Positions 1 to 8,795 of a DNA stretch of 64,000 nt are shown one piece after another. The DNA is taken from contig OZ220679.1 in NCBI GenBank assembly GCA_965116355.1, positions 310,001-374,000 of the forward strand. Reading direction: 5' to 3'. Under the pieces are notes generated by a model. That model ran no database searches and was not told the DNA's origin. It saw nothing but the letters and a program-made list of their open reading frames with translations. Both the position numbers and the translations under genes were made by a program. The first letter of the stretch is position 1, and each line of letters opens with the position of its first letter. Origin of the DNA: UBA1127 sp965116355 (GTDB lineage Bacteria; Chloroflexota; Dehalococcoidia; Lucifugimonadales; UBA1127).

Positions 1-2
1 TG

Positions 3-743
3 TGCAACCAGACGGGCATGGGCAACGAGCCCGTCGCCGAGCACGTCACCGCGGCGATGCTGATCCTCTCGCACCGGGCGCTGCTGGCGGACCGCCAGCT
101 TCACGCGCGCATCGAGCGGCGGCCGGGAGAGCTCGCCGGCAACGACCTGGTGGACAAGACGATCGGCATCGTTGGGTTCGGCGCCATCGGGTCGCGGGTG
201 GGCGAGATCCTGAAGGCTGCGTTCAACTGCCGCATCCTCGCCCACGACCCCATCATGGGCGACGAGGAGATCGCGCGGCGGGGCGGCGAGAGCGCCGAGT
301 TGGACGACCTGCTGTCCGAGAGCGACTTTGTCACGTTGCACACGCCGCTGACGGACCAGACACGGAACATGATCGGCGAGCGGGAGTACCGGCTGATGAA
401 GCCGACGGCCTACTTCGTCAACGCGGCCCGGGGCGGGCTGTTCGACGAGGAGGCGCTGGAGAAGGTGCTCAAGGAGGGTGTCATCGCGGGCGCGGCGATC
501 GATACCTGGGAGATCGAGCCGCCGTCCTTCGACCACCCGCTGCTGAAGCTGGACAACGTCCTGGCGACGCCGCACAGCGCGGGGCAGTCGAAGGAAGCCA
601 TGTACAAGATGAGCGAGAACGCAGGCAAGCAGTGGCTGGCGATCTTTCGCGGGCAGCGGCCGTCGCCCATCGTCAACCCGGAGGTCTGGCCGGCGTACGT
701 CGCCCGGTACAAGTCAATCGTCGGCGAGGCGCCGGCGGGGTAG
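3..743 (+). CDS. D-2-hydroxyacid dehydrogenase, 5' end outside the window
   Basis: NAD-dependent 2-hydroxyacid dehydrogenase of the D-isomer-specific family. The reading frame is open to the left edge (C-N-Q-T-G before the first Met at 18), so the N-terminal catalytic half is missing. The Rossmann motif GIVGFGAIG is followed by the expected catalytic Arg (in NAARGG), Glu (in WEIEPP) and His (in TPHSAG), so the cofactor domain is complete. It is a close paralogue of the gene at 5560-6585: both share the block GNEPVAEHV and the ending NPxxWPAYVxR. Together the two flank the binding-protein/amidohydrolase genes. The substrate cannot be read from sequence; an acidic 2-keto/2-hydroxy acid is likely. 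Confidence 0.9.
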   Translation, partial: CNQTGMGNEPVAEHVTAAMLILSHRALLADRQLHARIERRPGELAGNDLVDKTIGIVGFGAIGSRVGEILKAAFNCRILAHDPIMGDEEIARRGGESAELDDLLSESDFVTLHTPLTDQTRNMIGEREYRLMKPTAYFVNAARGGLFDEEALEKVLKEGVIAGAAIDTWEIEPPSFDHPLLKLDNVLATPHSAGQSKEAMYKMSENAGKQWLAIFRGQRPSPIVNPEVWPAYVARYKSIVGEAPAG

Positions 744-799
744 CGCCGAACGGCAAGGCCGGCTTTCTGATTGTCCGTGAAAGTTTCATCAAGAATGAA

Positions 800-828
800 T
801 TGACATATTCGATGTAGAGACATAAGAT
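800..828 (+). promoter_or_regulatory. sigma-70-type promoter for the binding lipoprotein
   Basis: Perfect -35 TTGACA (800-805), 17-bp spacer and -10 TAAGAT (823-828). It lies 165 bp upstream of the lipoprotein start in a locally A+T-rich patch. The long leader that results contains the stem-loop at 900-931. Confidence 0.6.
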
Positions 829-899
829 TCTGCGCGGCAACTCAGTCGGGCTGGGGGTGGTGCGTTGCGCAGTCCCTTGTCCGGCGAAACTGGTGTACA

Positions 900-931
900 G
901 ACGCGGGAACCGAAGGCGAGGTTCCGGCGTC
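900..931 (+). promoter_or_regulatory. leader stem-loop
   Basis: Inverted repeat with 12-bp arms (900-911 and 920-931, one mismatch) around an 8-nt loop. No T tract follows, so it is not a standard terminator. It would fold in the 5' leader of the lipoprotein mRNA. Confidence 0.4.
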
Positions 932-940
932 TGAGTGTCT

Positions 941-970
941 ACGGCACATTGCGGCACATTGCGGCACATT
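941..970 (+). repeat. three tandem copies of a 10-bp unit
   Basis: Unit GCGGCACATT three times in a row (the first copy starts with A), directly upstream of the ribosome binding site of the lipoprotein gene. It may be polymorphic in copy number; no function is evident. Confidence 0.8.
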
Positions 971-993
971 CATCCAAACTTGGAGGAGAGAGC

Positions 994-2820
994 ATGAGTT
1001 CGTGTAGACGCTTTCCGGGAATAGTGGCGCTGCTGGCGACGAGCCTCGCGCTGCTGCTCGTCGTGGCCGCGTGCGGCGGTGACGACGGCGACAGCGGCAG
1101 CACCGCCACGACGACGACAACCACGACGACAACCACCTCTTCGGCCGCGGCCGCCCCGACAGCAGCTCCCGCGGAAATGACGTCAGCCACGGGCAGTGGC
1201 GACACAATGGCGCAGCCTGCCGACGACGCAATGATGCCGAAGGCCGTCGTGGACCGGCTCATCTTCGCGACGACGGAGCCGAGCACCGAGCACAGCGACC
1301 AGCGGGTGCTTTGCTGCTTCAACGCGCTGCAGCTCAGGCCGATGTACGAGAACCTCCTGGCCGTGAACCCGGCCGGTGAGTTCGTGCCGGGCCTGGCCAC
1401 CTCCTGGGCGCTGGAGCCCGACGGCCAGTCGCTGCGCATCGAGCTGCGTGAGGGCGTCGAGTTCCACAACGGGAACGGCGAGTTCACTGCCGATGACGTG
1501 ATCAACTTCTTCGACCAGTTCGTGACATTCGAAGACGCCCACGTCTTCTCCCGCATCTTCTGGCGGGCCTTCACGGAATCGGTGGAGAAGGTGGACGACC
1601 ACGAGATCGTCTTCCGCATGAAGAAACCCAACAGCTTCCTTTCCCTTGCGCTTTCCGACCGGTGGACGCAGTTGCCGGTGGTGAGCAAGGCTGACTGGGA
1701 CGCCAACGGCGCCCCGGAGAACCCCGAGAGCACACCGTTGGCCGGCACGGGCCCCTACCAGTTTGTCGACCGGACACAGGGCCAGTTCATCATCTTCGAG
1801 AACGCCCCCGGTGAGCACTGGCGCGCAGAACCGGACTTCTCGGAACTCGAGCTGCGCTGGGTCTCCGAGGTTTCGACGCGGCTGTCGGCCTTGCTGGCCG
1901 GCGAGGTCCACATGACCGACATCCCTCCCGACCTGCATGGGCAGGCCACGTCCCAGGGCTACGAGATCAAGAGCAACAGTAACTTCGGCACCCGCGTGTG
2001 GATGCAGTTCTACGCGGCCTTCCCACACCCCGAGACCGGCGTCGACGGCTGGCCTCTCTACCCTGACGCCAAGCTCCTCGATGTTCGTGTCCGCAAGGCG
2101 TTGAACAAGGCCATCAACCGGCCGGAGGTCATGGGCGCCTTTGCTCCGCACGGTGAGCTGATGATCCTCAACCACTTCCACCCCCAGTTCACGGGCTGGA
2201 ACCCGGAGTGGCAGCATCGGTTCTTCGAAGAGTACGGGTACGACCCGGCCGCGGCCAGGAACCTGCTGCGCGAGGCCGGCTACGACTCCAACAACCCGCT
2301 CGAGATCAAGACCCGCGTCCGCTCCTGCGTTGTGATGGCCGGCTGCGAAGACGTCACCGAGGCAATCGCCGGTTACTGGCAGGACGTGGGTGTAGACGTG
2401 GAGCTGATCACCATTGACGGCGCATCCCGCAACGCCCTCAGCCGCGCCACAAGGCAGGGCACGGCAGGCGTCGGCGAGGGCATCGTCGACTGGGTGGACG
2501 TCGACAACAGCAGCACGCACCCGGTCTTCGCGCTGGCCAACCGGCAGACGTGGCATGCGACGGGTGGCGTCAACGGCTTCGCCACCCCGGAGATGTACGA
2601 GATCGTCGGGCGGATCCAGGGAGAAATGGACTGGTCCAAGCACGAGCCGAACATCCGGGCCGTGGGCGAGCTCAGCTTCAACCTGCACGCCAACGTGCCG
2701 CTCTGGTACCTGCCGGCGCAGGTAGCCGTTGACCCCAACGTCATTGATGAGTACGTCTGGAACGGGACGGAGCACGGGACCTTCACGCACCTTGAGGAAA
2801 TCGTGGCGGTGAAGCAGTAA
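994..2820 (+). CDS. ABC-type solute-binding lipoprotein, family 5 (peptide/opine type)
   Basis: Extracytoplasmic binding protein of about 608 residues. The ATG at 994 is preceded by TGGAGGAGAG and gives a signal peptide with lipobox VVAAC; an upstream in-frame ATG at 865 would bury this signal. A Thr-rich linker (about ten consecutive Thr after residue 38) tethers the folded domain to the lipid anchor. The body has the SBP_bac_5 layout: ENLLAVNPAGEFVPGLATSW near residue 100, FTADDVINFF, and VRKALNKAINR. No permease or ATPase genes are adjacent, so it must work with a transporter encoded elsewhere. Its position before two amidohydrolases suggests uptake of their substrate or a related compound (inference). 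Confidence 0.92.
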   Translation: MSSCRRFPGIVALLATSLALLLVVAACGGDDGDSGSTATTTTTTTTTTSSAAAAPTAAPAEMTSATGSGDTMAQPADDAMMPKAVVDRLIFATTEPSTEHSDQRVLCCFNALQLRPMYENLLAVNPAGEFVPGLATSWALEPDGQSLRIELREGVEFHNGNGEFTADDVINFFDQFVTFEDAHVFSRIFWRAFTESVEKVDDHEIVFRMKKPNSFLSLALSDRWTQLPVVSKADWDANGAPENPESTPLAGTGPYQFVDRTQGQFIIFENAPGEHWRAEPDFSELELRWVSEVSTRLSALLAGEVHMTDIPPDLHGQATSQGYEIKSNSNFGTRVWMQFYAAFPHPETGVDGWPLYPDAKLLDVRVRKALNKAINRPEVMGAFAPHGELMILNHFHPQFTGWNPEWQHRFFEEYGYDPAAARNLLREAGYDSNNPLEIKTRVRSCVVMAGCEDVTEAIAGYWQDVGVDVELITIDGASRNALSRATRQGTAGVGEGIVDWVDVDNSSTHPVFALANRQTWHATGGVNGFATPEMYEIVGRIQGEMDWSKHEPNIRAVGELSFNLHANVPLWYLPAQVAVDPNVIDEYVWNGTEHGTFTHLEEIVAVKQ

Positions 2821-2857
2821 TGTGTTCGTGTCCGGCTGTCCCGGTTAGTTGACCCGT

Positions 2858-2891
2858 ACGGCGGGGACGGCGGTAGCGCTGTCCCCGCCGT
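2858..2891 (+). promoter_or_regulatory. intercistronic hairpin
   Basis: Perfect 11-bp inverted repeat (ACGGCGGGGAC and its complement) with a 12-nt loop, between the binding-protein stop and the first amidohydrolase. No T tract follows. It is probably an mRNA-stabilising or partially terminating hairpin within a polycistronic unit. Confidence 0.45.
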
Positions 2892-2922
2892 CGACATAAA
2901 GCGACGTCGTAAAGGAGGAGTC

Positions 2923-4155
2923 ATGAACGACGGCAAGCTGTGCATATCGGCGGACTCGCACGTGGTGGAGTCCGTGGAGTTCTTCGAGCCGCTGGCCGAC
3001 ATGTTCGGTGAGAAGGCGCCTCGCGTGGTCATCGCGGACCCGGAGCGCGGGCCGCAGCTGAACCTCGGCGACGGCCGGCTTGGCCTCACCATCGCTGGGT
3101 TCTTCATGCAGAACGTGGATTTCACCAAGCCGGAGGCCCGGAGCCTCCTCGCCAAGGGCTATGAGCTCGCCCGCCCCGGCTGCTACGACGTGAAGGAGCG
3201 GCTGCTCGACCAGGACATCGACGGCATCGACGCGGAGGTCATCTACCCCAGCGTCATCTTCAACGTCTACCAGGTGGAGGACCGGAACGTGCTGAACGCG
3301 ACCTTCCGGCTCTACAACGACTGGGTGGCGGACTACTGCAGCAAGTCGCCCGACCGGCTCTTCCCGCTGGCGAGCCTGCAGCTCTACGACCTGGAAGAGG
3401 CCATTGCGGAGTTGGAGCGGAGCAAGCTCATGGGGCACGTCGGCGCGTCGATTCCCGCGTCGGCCCCACCCGACAAGATGTACGTTGACCCGTGGTACGA
3501 CAAGTTCTGGGCGGCTGCGCAGGAGATGGGTATGCCGTTGAACATGCACATCTTCACCGGCGCCACGGCTGACCACGGCCTGCCGAGGAACGACCCCCGC
3601 AGCCGGGCCAACGGGCCGATGGCCTTCGCGGGCGTCGCGCTGACGGTGGCGGACCTGATCCAGTCCGGCGTGTGCGAGCGGTTCCCGGACCTGAAGTTCG
3701 TGGTGACCGAGTTCGAGACGGGCTGGATCGGCCACATGTTGAAGCGGCTCGACTGGGGCTACGTGCGCGGCGGCGGCGAGCGGGTGATGGGGCTGCCCAA
3801 GCTGCCGAGCGAGTACTGGCGCAGCAACTTCTACTGCACCTTTGAGGACGACCCGCTCGGCATCCGCACGCGCGACTTTATCGACGTGAACACCATGCTG
3901 TGGGGCAGCGACTACCCGCACGGGGACTCGATCTTCCCGCACTCGCAGCAGGTGCTCAGCGAGATCCTGGACGGGTGCACGCCGGAAGAGAAGTGGAAGA
4001 TGACGGTGAAGAACGTGGTCGAGCTGTACCACCTTCCCTTCGAGGTGACGGGTCCGGAGCAGGCGCGCATCAACTACGTGCCGACGCCGGAGGTCAAGAC
4101 GTGGCGGAACTCGCTGCCGCTGACCGAGGTGACGCAGTCAACGCCCATGATTTAG
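2923..4155 (+). CDS. amidohydrolase family 2 metal-dependent hydrolase/decarboxylase (copy 1)
   Basis: TIM-barrel amidohydrolase of 410 residues with an N-terminal D-x-H metal motif (ISADSHVVE), a barrel His in MHIFTGA (near 207), and the C-terminal catalytic Asp in WGSDYPHGD (near 327). The family (PF04909) includes ACMSD-type decarboxylases and hydrolases acting on aromatic or carboxylated rings. The start at 2923 has the strong site AAAGGAGGAGTC. It is a tandem paralogue of the next gene, sharing long identical blocks such as GIRTRDFI and FPHSQQVLSEIL. The specific substrate is unknown. Confidence 0.9.
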   Translation: MNDGKLCISADSHVVESVEFFEPLADMFGEKAPRVVIADPERGPQLNLGDGRLGLTIAGFFMQNVDFTKPEARSLLAKGYELARPGCYDVKERLLDQDIDGIDAEVIYPSVIFNVYQVEDRNVLNATFRLYNDWVADYCSKSPDRLFPLASLQLYDLEEAIAELERSKLMGHVGASIPASAPPDKMYVDPWYDKFWAAAQEMGMPLNMHIFTGATADHGLPRNDPRSRANGPMAFAGVALTVADLIQSGVCERFPDLKFVVTEFETGWIGHMLKRLDWGYVRGGGERVMGLPKLPSEYWRSNFYCTFEDDPLGIRTRDFIDVNTMLWGSDYPHGDSIFPHSQQVLSEILDGCTPEEKWKMTVKNVVELYHLPFEVTGPEQARINYVPTPEVKTWRNSLPLTEVTQSTPMI

Positions 4156-4214
4156 AATGGGCCTATCCTGACCAGACTCCGCACACCGTGAGCCAACAGG
4201 CGCGAGGAGGAGAC

Positions 4215-5435
4215 ATGGACAAGCTGCTGTGCATTTCAGCGGACTCGCACATCGTCGAGCCGCCGGAGTTCTTCGACCCGCTGATCAAGAAGTACGGCGA
4301 CCGGGCCCCGCACATGGCAGTGACCAATCCGGAGATGGGCCCGCAGATGCAGCTGGGCAACGGCAAGACCGGTCTGCCCGCCGCCGGCTTCCTGCAGCAG
4401 AACGTGGACTTCACCAGCCCCAAGGCGCGCGAGGACATGAAGCGCGGCTACGACCTCGCCCTGCCGGGCTGCTACAACATCGAGGCGCGGCTGCAGGAGC
4501 AGGATCAGGACGGCATCGACGCCGAGGTGCTCTACCCCAGCCTCCTCTTCAACGTCTACCAGGTTGAGGACCTGAACATCGTCAAGGACACCTTCTCCGT
4601 CTACAACGACTGGATCACGGACTACGTCAGCCCGGCGCCGGACCGGCTCTTCGCCCTCGGCGCCGTGCAGCTGTGGGACCTGGACCAGGCGATCGTGGAG
4701 ATGGAGCGGTGCAAGTCGATGGGCCACGTTGGCGTGTGCGTGCCGATCACGGCGCCGCCCGACCACCTCTACGTGGATCAGTGGTACGACAAGTTCTGGG
4801 CGGCCGCCCAGGACATGGAGATGCCGCTCAACATGCACCTCTTCACGGGCGCGACCGACAACCACGGCCTCCCGCCTCGGCAGGCGCCCAGCCGGGCGAA
4901 CGGCCCCATGGGCTTCGCGGGCGCCGCATTCACGATAGCCGACATTATCCAGTCGGGCGTCGTCGAGCGGTTCCCCAACCTGAAGATCGTGATCACCGAG
5001 TTCGAGACCGGCTGGATCGGCCACGTGCTGAAGAGGCTGGACTGGGCGTACATCCGCGGCGGCGGCGAGCGCACCTCCGGCCTTCCCATGCTTCCCAGCC
5101 ACTACTGGCTGCGCAACTTCTACGCCACCTTCGAGGACGACCCGCTCGGCATCCGCACGCGGGACTTCATCGGCACCAACACGCTGATGTGGGGCAACGA
5201 CTACCCCCACGGCGACTCGGTCTTCCCCCATTCCCAGCAGGTGCTGAGCGAGATCCTGGACGAGTGCACGCCGGAAGAGCGGTATGAGATGACCGTCAAG
5301 AACGTCGTCGAGCTGTACAAGCTGCCCTTCAAGCTGGAGGGCGCGGAGCAGGCCAAGGCCAACTACCTCGACTTCGGCAAGGAGAAGACCTGGCGGGCAT
5401 CGCTGCCCGGGTACGCGACGGCGCTGACCGGCTAA
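4215..5435 (+). CDS. amidohydrolase family 2 metal-dependent hydrolase/decarboxylase (copy 2)
   Basis: A 406-residue paralogue of the preceding gene, starting at the ATG at 4215 behind GAGGAGGAGAC; an in-frame opening reaching back to 3900 is antecedent noise overlapping copy 1. Metal ligands are conserved: ISADSHIVE at the N-terminus, MHLFTGA, and WGNDYPHGD near the C-terminus. The two copies differ throughout, so the duplication is old. The 59-bp gap suggests co-transcription. Two diverged copies beside each other may have split substrates or may form a heteromer; neither can be decided from sequence. Confidence 0.9.
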   Translation: MDKLLCISADSHIVEPPEFFDPLIKKYGDRAPHMAVTNPEMGPQMQLGNGKTGLPAAGFLQQNVDFTSPKAREDMKRGYDLALPGCYNIEARLQEQDQDGIDAEVLYPSLLFNVYQVEDLNIVKDTFSVYNDWITDYVSPAPDRLFALGAVQLWDLDQAIVEMERCKSMGHVGVCVPITAPPDHLYVDQWYDKFWAAAQDMEMPLNMHLFTGATDNHGLPPRQAPSRANGPMGFAGAAFTIADIIQSGVVERFPNLKIVITEFETGWIGHVLKRLDWAYIRGGGERTSGLPMLPSHYWLRNFYATFEDDPLGIRTRDFIGTNTLMWGNDYPHGDSVFPHSQQVLSEILDECTPEERYEMTVKNVVELYKLPFKLEGAEQAKANYLDFGKEKTWRASLPGYATALTG

Positions 5436-5474
5436 CGGAAGGCGTTCGCGCAAGCGAAAACTCGACATAAGCAA

Positions 5475-5507
5475 CGCGAGGGTTGGGGGGACACTCCAAC
5501 CCTCGCG
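5475..5507 (+). promoter_or_regulatory. hairpin between amidohydrolase and dehydrogenase genes
   Basis: Perfect 12-bp inverted repeat (CGCGAGGGTTGG and its complement, 9-nt loop). It lacks a T tract, like the hairpins at 900 and 2858 in the same cluster. It may be a processing or weak termination point. Confidence 0.45.
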
Positions 5508-5559
5508 GCGCGTTCGGAGTCAGGCGAGACACAAGGCAAGGAACCAACGGGGGTGCTGC

Positions 5560-6585
5560 ATGAAGAAGCGGCTGGTGTACTTCGGCCATTGGACGAACCC
5601 GATGGGCGAGGAGATGCTCGCGCAGGACGAGAACACGGAGCTGGTGTGCCTGGAACGCTCCGCGCCGCTGGAGGAGAAGCTGGAGGCGCTGAAGACGGCC
5701 CACGGCCACCTGCTCTCCATGGGCGACCTTCAATTTGACGCGGCGCTGCTGGCGGAGTGCCCGGACCTGCTCGCCGTCGGCTCACGCGTGGCCGGCTTCG
5801 AGGCGGTGGACGTCGCCGCGTGCACCGAGGCGGGGGTGCTCGTCGTCAACCAGGGCGGCATTGGCAATGAGCCGGTGGCGGAGCACGTCATCGCCGTCAT
5901 GATCAGCCTCTCGAAGATGATCCCGCAGGCCGACCGCGCGCTGCGCCAGGGCATCGTGAAGCGGCCGGGACAGTTCGTCGGCGACAACGTGCAGTACCGC
6001 ACCATCGGCGTCATCGGCATGGGCAACATCGGCGCGCGGGTGGCGGACATCTGCAAGCTGGGGTTCCAGATGCGCGTGCTGGTGCACGACCCGTTCCTCA
6101 GCGACGAGGAGATTGCGCGGCGGGGCGGGGAACTGTGCTCGCTGGACGAGCTGATGCGGGAAAGCGACTACATAACGCTGCACGTGCCGCTGAGCGAGCA
6201 GACGCGCGGGATGATCGGCGCCCGGGAGTTCGGCCTGATGAAGCCGACCGCGTACTTCATCAACACCTCGCGCGGGCCCAACATCGACGAGCGCGCGCTG
6301 ACGATCGCGCTGCAGGAGGGCTCGCTGGCGGGGGCGGCGCTGGACGTGTGGGACCCGGAGCCGCCGCTGCCCGACAACCCGCTGCTCAAAATGGACAACG
6401 TCCTCGCCACGCAGCACACGTCCGGTCCGACCAGACAGGCGCACGCGGCGATGTCGGAGTCGGCGGCGCTGCAGTGGGCGGCCATCTTCCGCGGCGAGCG
6501 GCCCCCTCGCCTCATCAACCCGCAGGCGTGGCCGGCCTACGTCGAGCGGCATACGCGCATCGTGGGCGAGCCGCCGCTGGAGTAG
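5560..6585 (+). CDS. D-2-hydroxyacid dehydrogenase
   Basis: Full-length 341-residue member of the D-isomer-specific 2-hydroxyacid dehydrogenase family. The Rossmann motif GVIGMGNIG is near residue 149. Catalytic residues are the Arg in NTSRGPN, the Glu in WDPEPP and the His in TQHTSGP; in this copy Gln replaces the usual Pro before that His. It is paralogous to the truncated gene at the left edge. Being last in the cluster, it may oxidise or reduce a 2-keto acid formed downstream of the amidohydrolases (inference). The start at 5560 has only a weak purine-rich site. Confidence 0.9.
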   Translation: MKKRLVYFGHWTNPMGEEMLAQDENTELVCLERSAPLEEKLEALKTAHGHLLSMGDLQFDAALLAECPDLLAVGSRVAGFEAVDVAACTEAGVLVVNQGGIGNEPVAEHVIAVMISLSKMIPQADRALRQGIVKRPGQFVGDNVQYRTIGVIGMGNIGARVADICKLGFQMRVLVHDPFLSDEEIARRGGELCSLDELMRESDYITLHVPLSEQTRGMIGAREFGLMKPTAYFINTSRGPNIDERALTIALQEGSLAGAALDVWDPEPPLPDNPLLKMDNVLATQHTSGPTRQAHAAMSESAALQWAAIFRGERPPRLINPQAWPAYVERHTRIVGEPPLE

Positions 6586-6609
6586 GGGGCGGCTACCCCC
6601 GCCGGATCC

Positions 6610-6634
6610 CGTTCGCTCTGGGCCTGTCGAAGGG
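6610..6634 (-). repeat. dispersed repeat, family 1 copy
   Basis: Reverse-orientation copy of the unit CCCTTCGACAGGCTCAGAGC, in the 58-bp gap between convergent genes. Other copies lie at 8796, 28842, 30556 and 41168. Confidence 0.7.
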
Positions 6635-6643
6635 CCGCGCCCG

Positions 6644-7399
6644 CTACCCCCGGCCGATGAAGGGCATCTTTGTGGCCATGATGGTCATGAACTGCACGTT
6701 GGCCCAGAGGGGCAGGCTGTCCATGTAGAGGACGGCCTCGCCCGACTGAAGCGCCGTCATCTTCGGCTCCTCGATGAACTGACCGCTGGGCTGCTCGTTC
6801 CCGCCGCGCGCCGCCGTGCGCTCCGTCGCCGCATTGCCGATGTCGATCTGGCACACGGCGATGTCGTACTTGCGGCCGTCGAGGGCGGAGGCCTTCGTCA
6901 GGCCCGTGACGGCGTGCTTGGTGGCGGTGTAGGGGGCCGAGTTGGGGCGCGGCGCGTGGGCGGAGATGGAGCCGTTGTTGATGATGCGCCCGCCCATGGG
7001 CGTCTGGTTCTTCATGATCTTGAAGGCCTCTTGTGTGCAGTAGAAGACGCCGTTCAGGTTGACGTTCACCACCGTGGTCCACTGCTCGATCGTCAGGTCC
7101 TCCAAAGGGTCGCGGGGCGAGAACTGGCCGGCGTTGTTGAAGAGCAGGTCCAGCCGCCCAAACGTCTCGACGGTCTTGGCAAAGAGGTTCTTGATCGACT
7201 CCGGGTCGCTGACGTCCGTCGGGACGGCGAGGGCCTTGCCGGCCGGCGCGCCCGCCTCCTCGATGGCCGAGTCGAGCAGCTCTGCGCGGCGTCCGGCGAG
7301 CACGACGTAGTAGCCGGCTTGGAGCAGCACCAGCGCCGTCTGCCTGCCAATGCCGCTGCTGGCGCCCGTGATCACCGCGACCTTGTCCTTCGCTTCCAT
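6644..7399 (-). CDS. short-chain dehydrogenase/reductase (SDR)
   Basis: Classical SDR oxidoreductase of 251 residues. It shows the cofactor motif TGASSGIG near residue 12, NNAG near residue 90, and catalytic YTATK preceded by a Ser in NNGSISAH. The ribosome binding site GAGAGGGTG lies before the ATG at 7399. The gene is convergent with the hydroxyacid dehydrogenase. Its substrate is unknown; the setting suggests alcohol/ketone redox in the neighbouring catabolic cluster. Confidence 0.9.
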   Translation of the reverse strand: MEAKDKVAVITGASSGIGRQTALVLLQAGYYVVLAGRRAELLDSAIEEAGAPAGKALAVPTDVSDPESIKNLFAKTVETFGRLDLLFNNAGQFSPRDPLEDLTIEQWTTVVNVNLNGVFYCTQEAFKIMKNQTPMGGRIINNGSISAHAPRPNSAPYTATKHAVTGLTKASALDGRKYDIAVCQIDIGNAATERTAARGGNEQPSGQFIEEPKMTALQSGEAVLYMDSLPLWANVQFMTIMATKMPFIGRG

Positions 7400-7668
7400 G
7401 TCACCCTCTCTCGCGTTGGTTGGGCACGCCTCCGCAGGTGGGCTTCGCGTGCGCCGGTATCATCGCACAGCCCGCCACCGGACGCCAACGCGCCTCCGCT
7501 GCGCGGCCCTGCGGTGGGAATCGTCGGAGTTGACACCTCACTTACGACGATTCCCCTTGCACGATTACTCCGTTGGCGCGACAATCATGCCGCCGGGTCC
7601 CCGGCGGTCAGCCATGCGGCCCGGCGCCAATGCCGCCCGCCCGGCGGGCGCACGAAAGGAGGGACCCC

Positions 7669-8277
7669 ATGGCCGAAGCGAGTTCGGTGCCCGTCCGGTT
7701 GGACGTGGAGTATCCCGAGCAACTATCCCGGCTGCACCTTGTGGCCAAGGTCCTGTTCGGCTGGCTGTATGTCGGCATCCCCCACGGCATCATCCTCGTG
7801 ATCTTCTCCTACTTGGCGCTGCTATTGCACGTCATCGCCTTTGTCATCGTGCTCTTCACCGGACGCTATCCAAAGGGGATATTCGACATAATGGTCAGCT
7901 ACCACGGCTGGAGCGCGCGGGTGGACGCGTACACCAACCTCATGAACGACCGCTATCCGCCGTTCGCGCTCACTGCCAACGACTACCCGGCAGTCGTGAA
8001 CATCGAGTACCGCGAGCAGGTGTCGCGAGGGTCCGCGGCGCTGCGGTTCTTCTTCGGGTGGCTGTACGTCGGCATCCCCCACGGCATTGCGCTGGCGGTG
8101 CTGAGCATCATCGCGATCGTGCTGCTGATCGTCTCGGCCTTCGTCATCCTGTTCACTGGGCGGTACCCGCAGGGGATCTTCAACTACATCTACGGCGTGA
8201 TGTGCTGGAGCCTTCGTGTGAGCACGTACCTGTACCTGCTCCAGGACAAGTACCCGCCGTTCAGCCTGAGCAGGTAG
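7669..8277 (+). CDS. membrane protein with two tandem DUF4389 units
   Basis: A 202-residue integral membrane protein made of two similar halves. Each half has GWLYVGIPHG, then a long hydrophobic helix, then LFTGRYPxGIF and a closing xYPPF motif (about residues 10-95 and 110-200). This matches DUF4389, here duplicated within one chain. The ATG at 7669 is chosen because AGGAGGGA sits 6 nt upstream; an upstream in-frame ATG at 7573 lacks a site. The family has no established function; several members sit in membrane-stress contexts. Confidence 0.8.
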   Translation: MAEASSVPVRLDVEYPEQLSRLHLVAKVLFGWLYVGIPHGIILVIFSYLALLLHVIAFVIVLFTGRYPKGIFDIMVSYHGWSARVDAYTNLMNDRYPPFALTANDYPAVVNIEYREQVSRGSAALRFFFGWLYVGIPHGIALAVLSIIAIVLLIVSAFVILFTGRYPQGIFNYIYGVMCWSLRVSTYLYLLQDKYPPFSLSR

Positions 8278-8297
8278 CGGCGAAGCGCACCTGAGGC

Positions 8298-8363
8298 GCA
8301 GAAAAGGCAGATTGGCCAGGCCTCGGGCGGGCGTGTGCCCCGCCGTTGGCTTGGCCAATCTGC
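8298..8363 (-). terminator. bidirectional terminator, mainly for tmRNA
   Basis: Perfect 12-bp inverted repeat GCAGATTGGCCA (8307-8318) / TGGCCAATCTGC (8352-8363), with further G+C pairing inside. On the minus strand it is followed by CCTTTTCTG, as expected for a rho-independent terminator of the tmRNA; on the plus strand only GTTTG follows. Confidence 0.7.
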
Positions 8364-8371
8364 GTTTGCGC

Positions 8372-8721
8372 TGGTGGAGACGGGGGAGAGTCGAACTCCC
8401 CGTCCAGGAAGCGCTCAAGGGGATGTACTCCAGGCGTAGCCGCTGTTTTGAGTTTTGCCCTTACAGCCCCCGGCGGCAGGGTCTGGTCAGGCTAGCCGAA
8501 AAAGGTCTTTGGCCTTCGCGGATCGGCGTGGGCTAGGGCCGCACCCTGATTGAGTGGCGCCCGGTCCTTCCCCTCAGGGGAGGGAAGGGCGGACGGGCCG
8601 CTCTAGGCGGCCAGTGCGAGTTCGCGCTCGCCAGTTACTTTTGTTCCGCCGGTTTAACGAGGTGGGCGGACCTCGGCCTGCAATCCCGCTCTGCTACCCC
8701 CTGTCGAAACCACGCGTCCCC
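8372..8721 (-). ncRNA. ssrA: tmRNA (ssrA)
   Basis: Transfer-messenger RNA of about 350 nt, rescuing stalled ribosomes with SmpB. The 5' end GGGGACG pairs with CGTCTCC near the 3' end to form the acceptor stem; the T arm carries GTTCGACTC and CCA is encoded (8372-8374). The 5' domain shows the usual GGTTTCGACAGG. The tag reading frame on the minus strand (8632 to 8603) reads GERELALAA then TAG, with the hydrophobic LALAA end recognised by Clp-type proteases. The resume codon is inferred to be GGC at 8632-8630. smpB lies just upstream on the same strand. Confidence 0.93.
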
Positions 8722-8741
8722 GTGTGCTTTTGGTTAGTTCT

Positions 8742-8750
8742 AGGATAGCA
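8742..8750 (-). promoter_or_regulatory. extended -10 of the tmRNA promoter
   Basis: Minus-strand TGCTATCCT, 20 nt before the mature tmRNA 5' end; this leaves a short leader for RNase P processing. No clear -35 is seen. Confidence 0.4.
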
Positions 8751-8795
8751 CAGAGGAAAGCGAGAGGAAGAGGCTGGTCTTAGGGAGTTAAGGTG

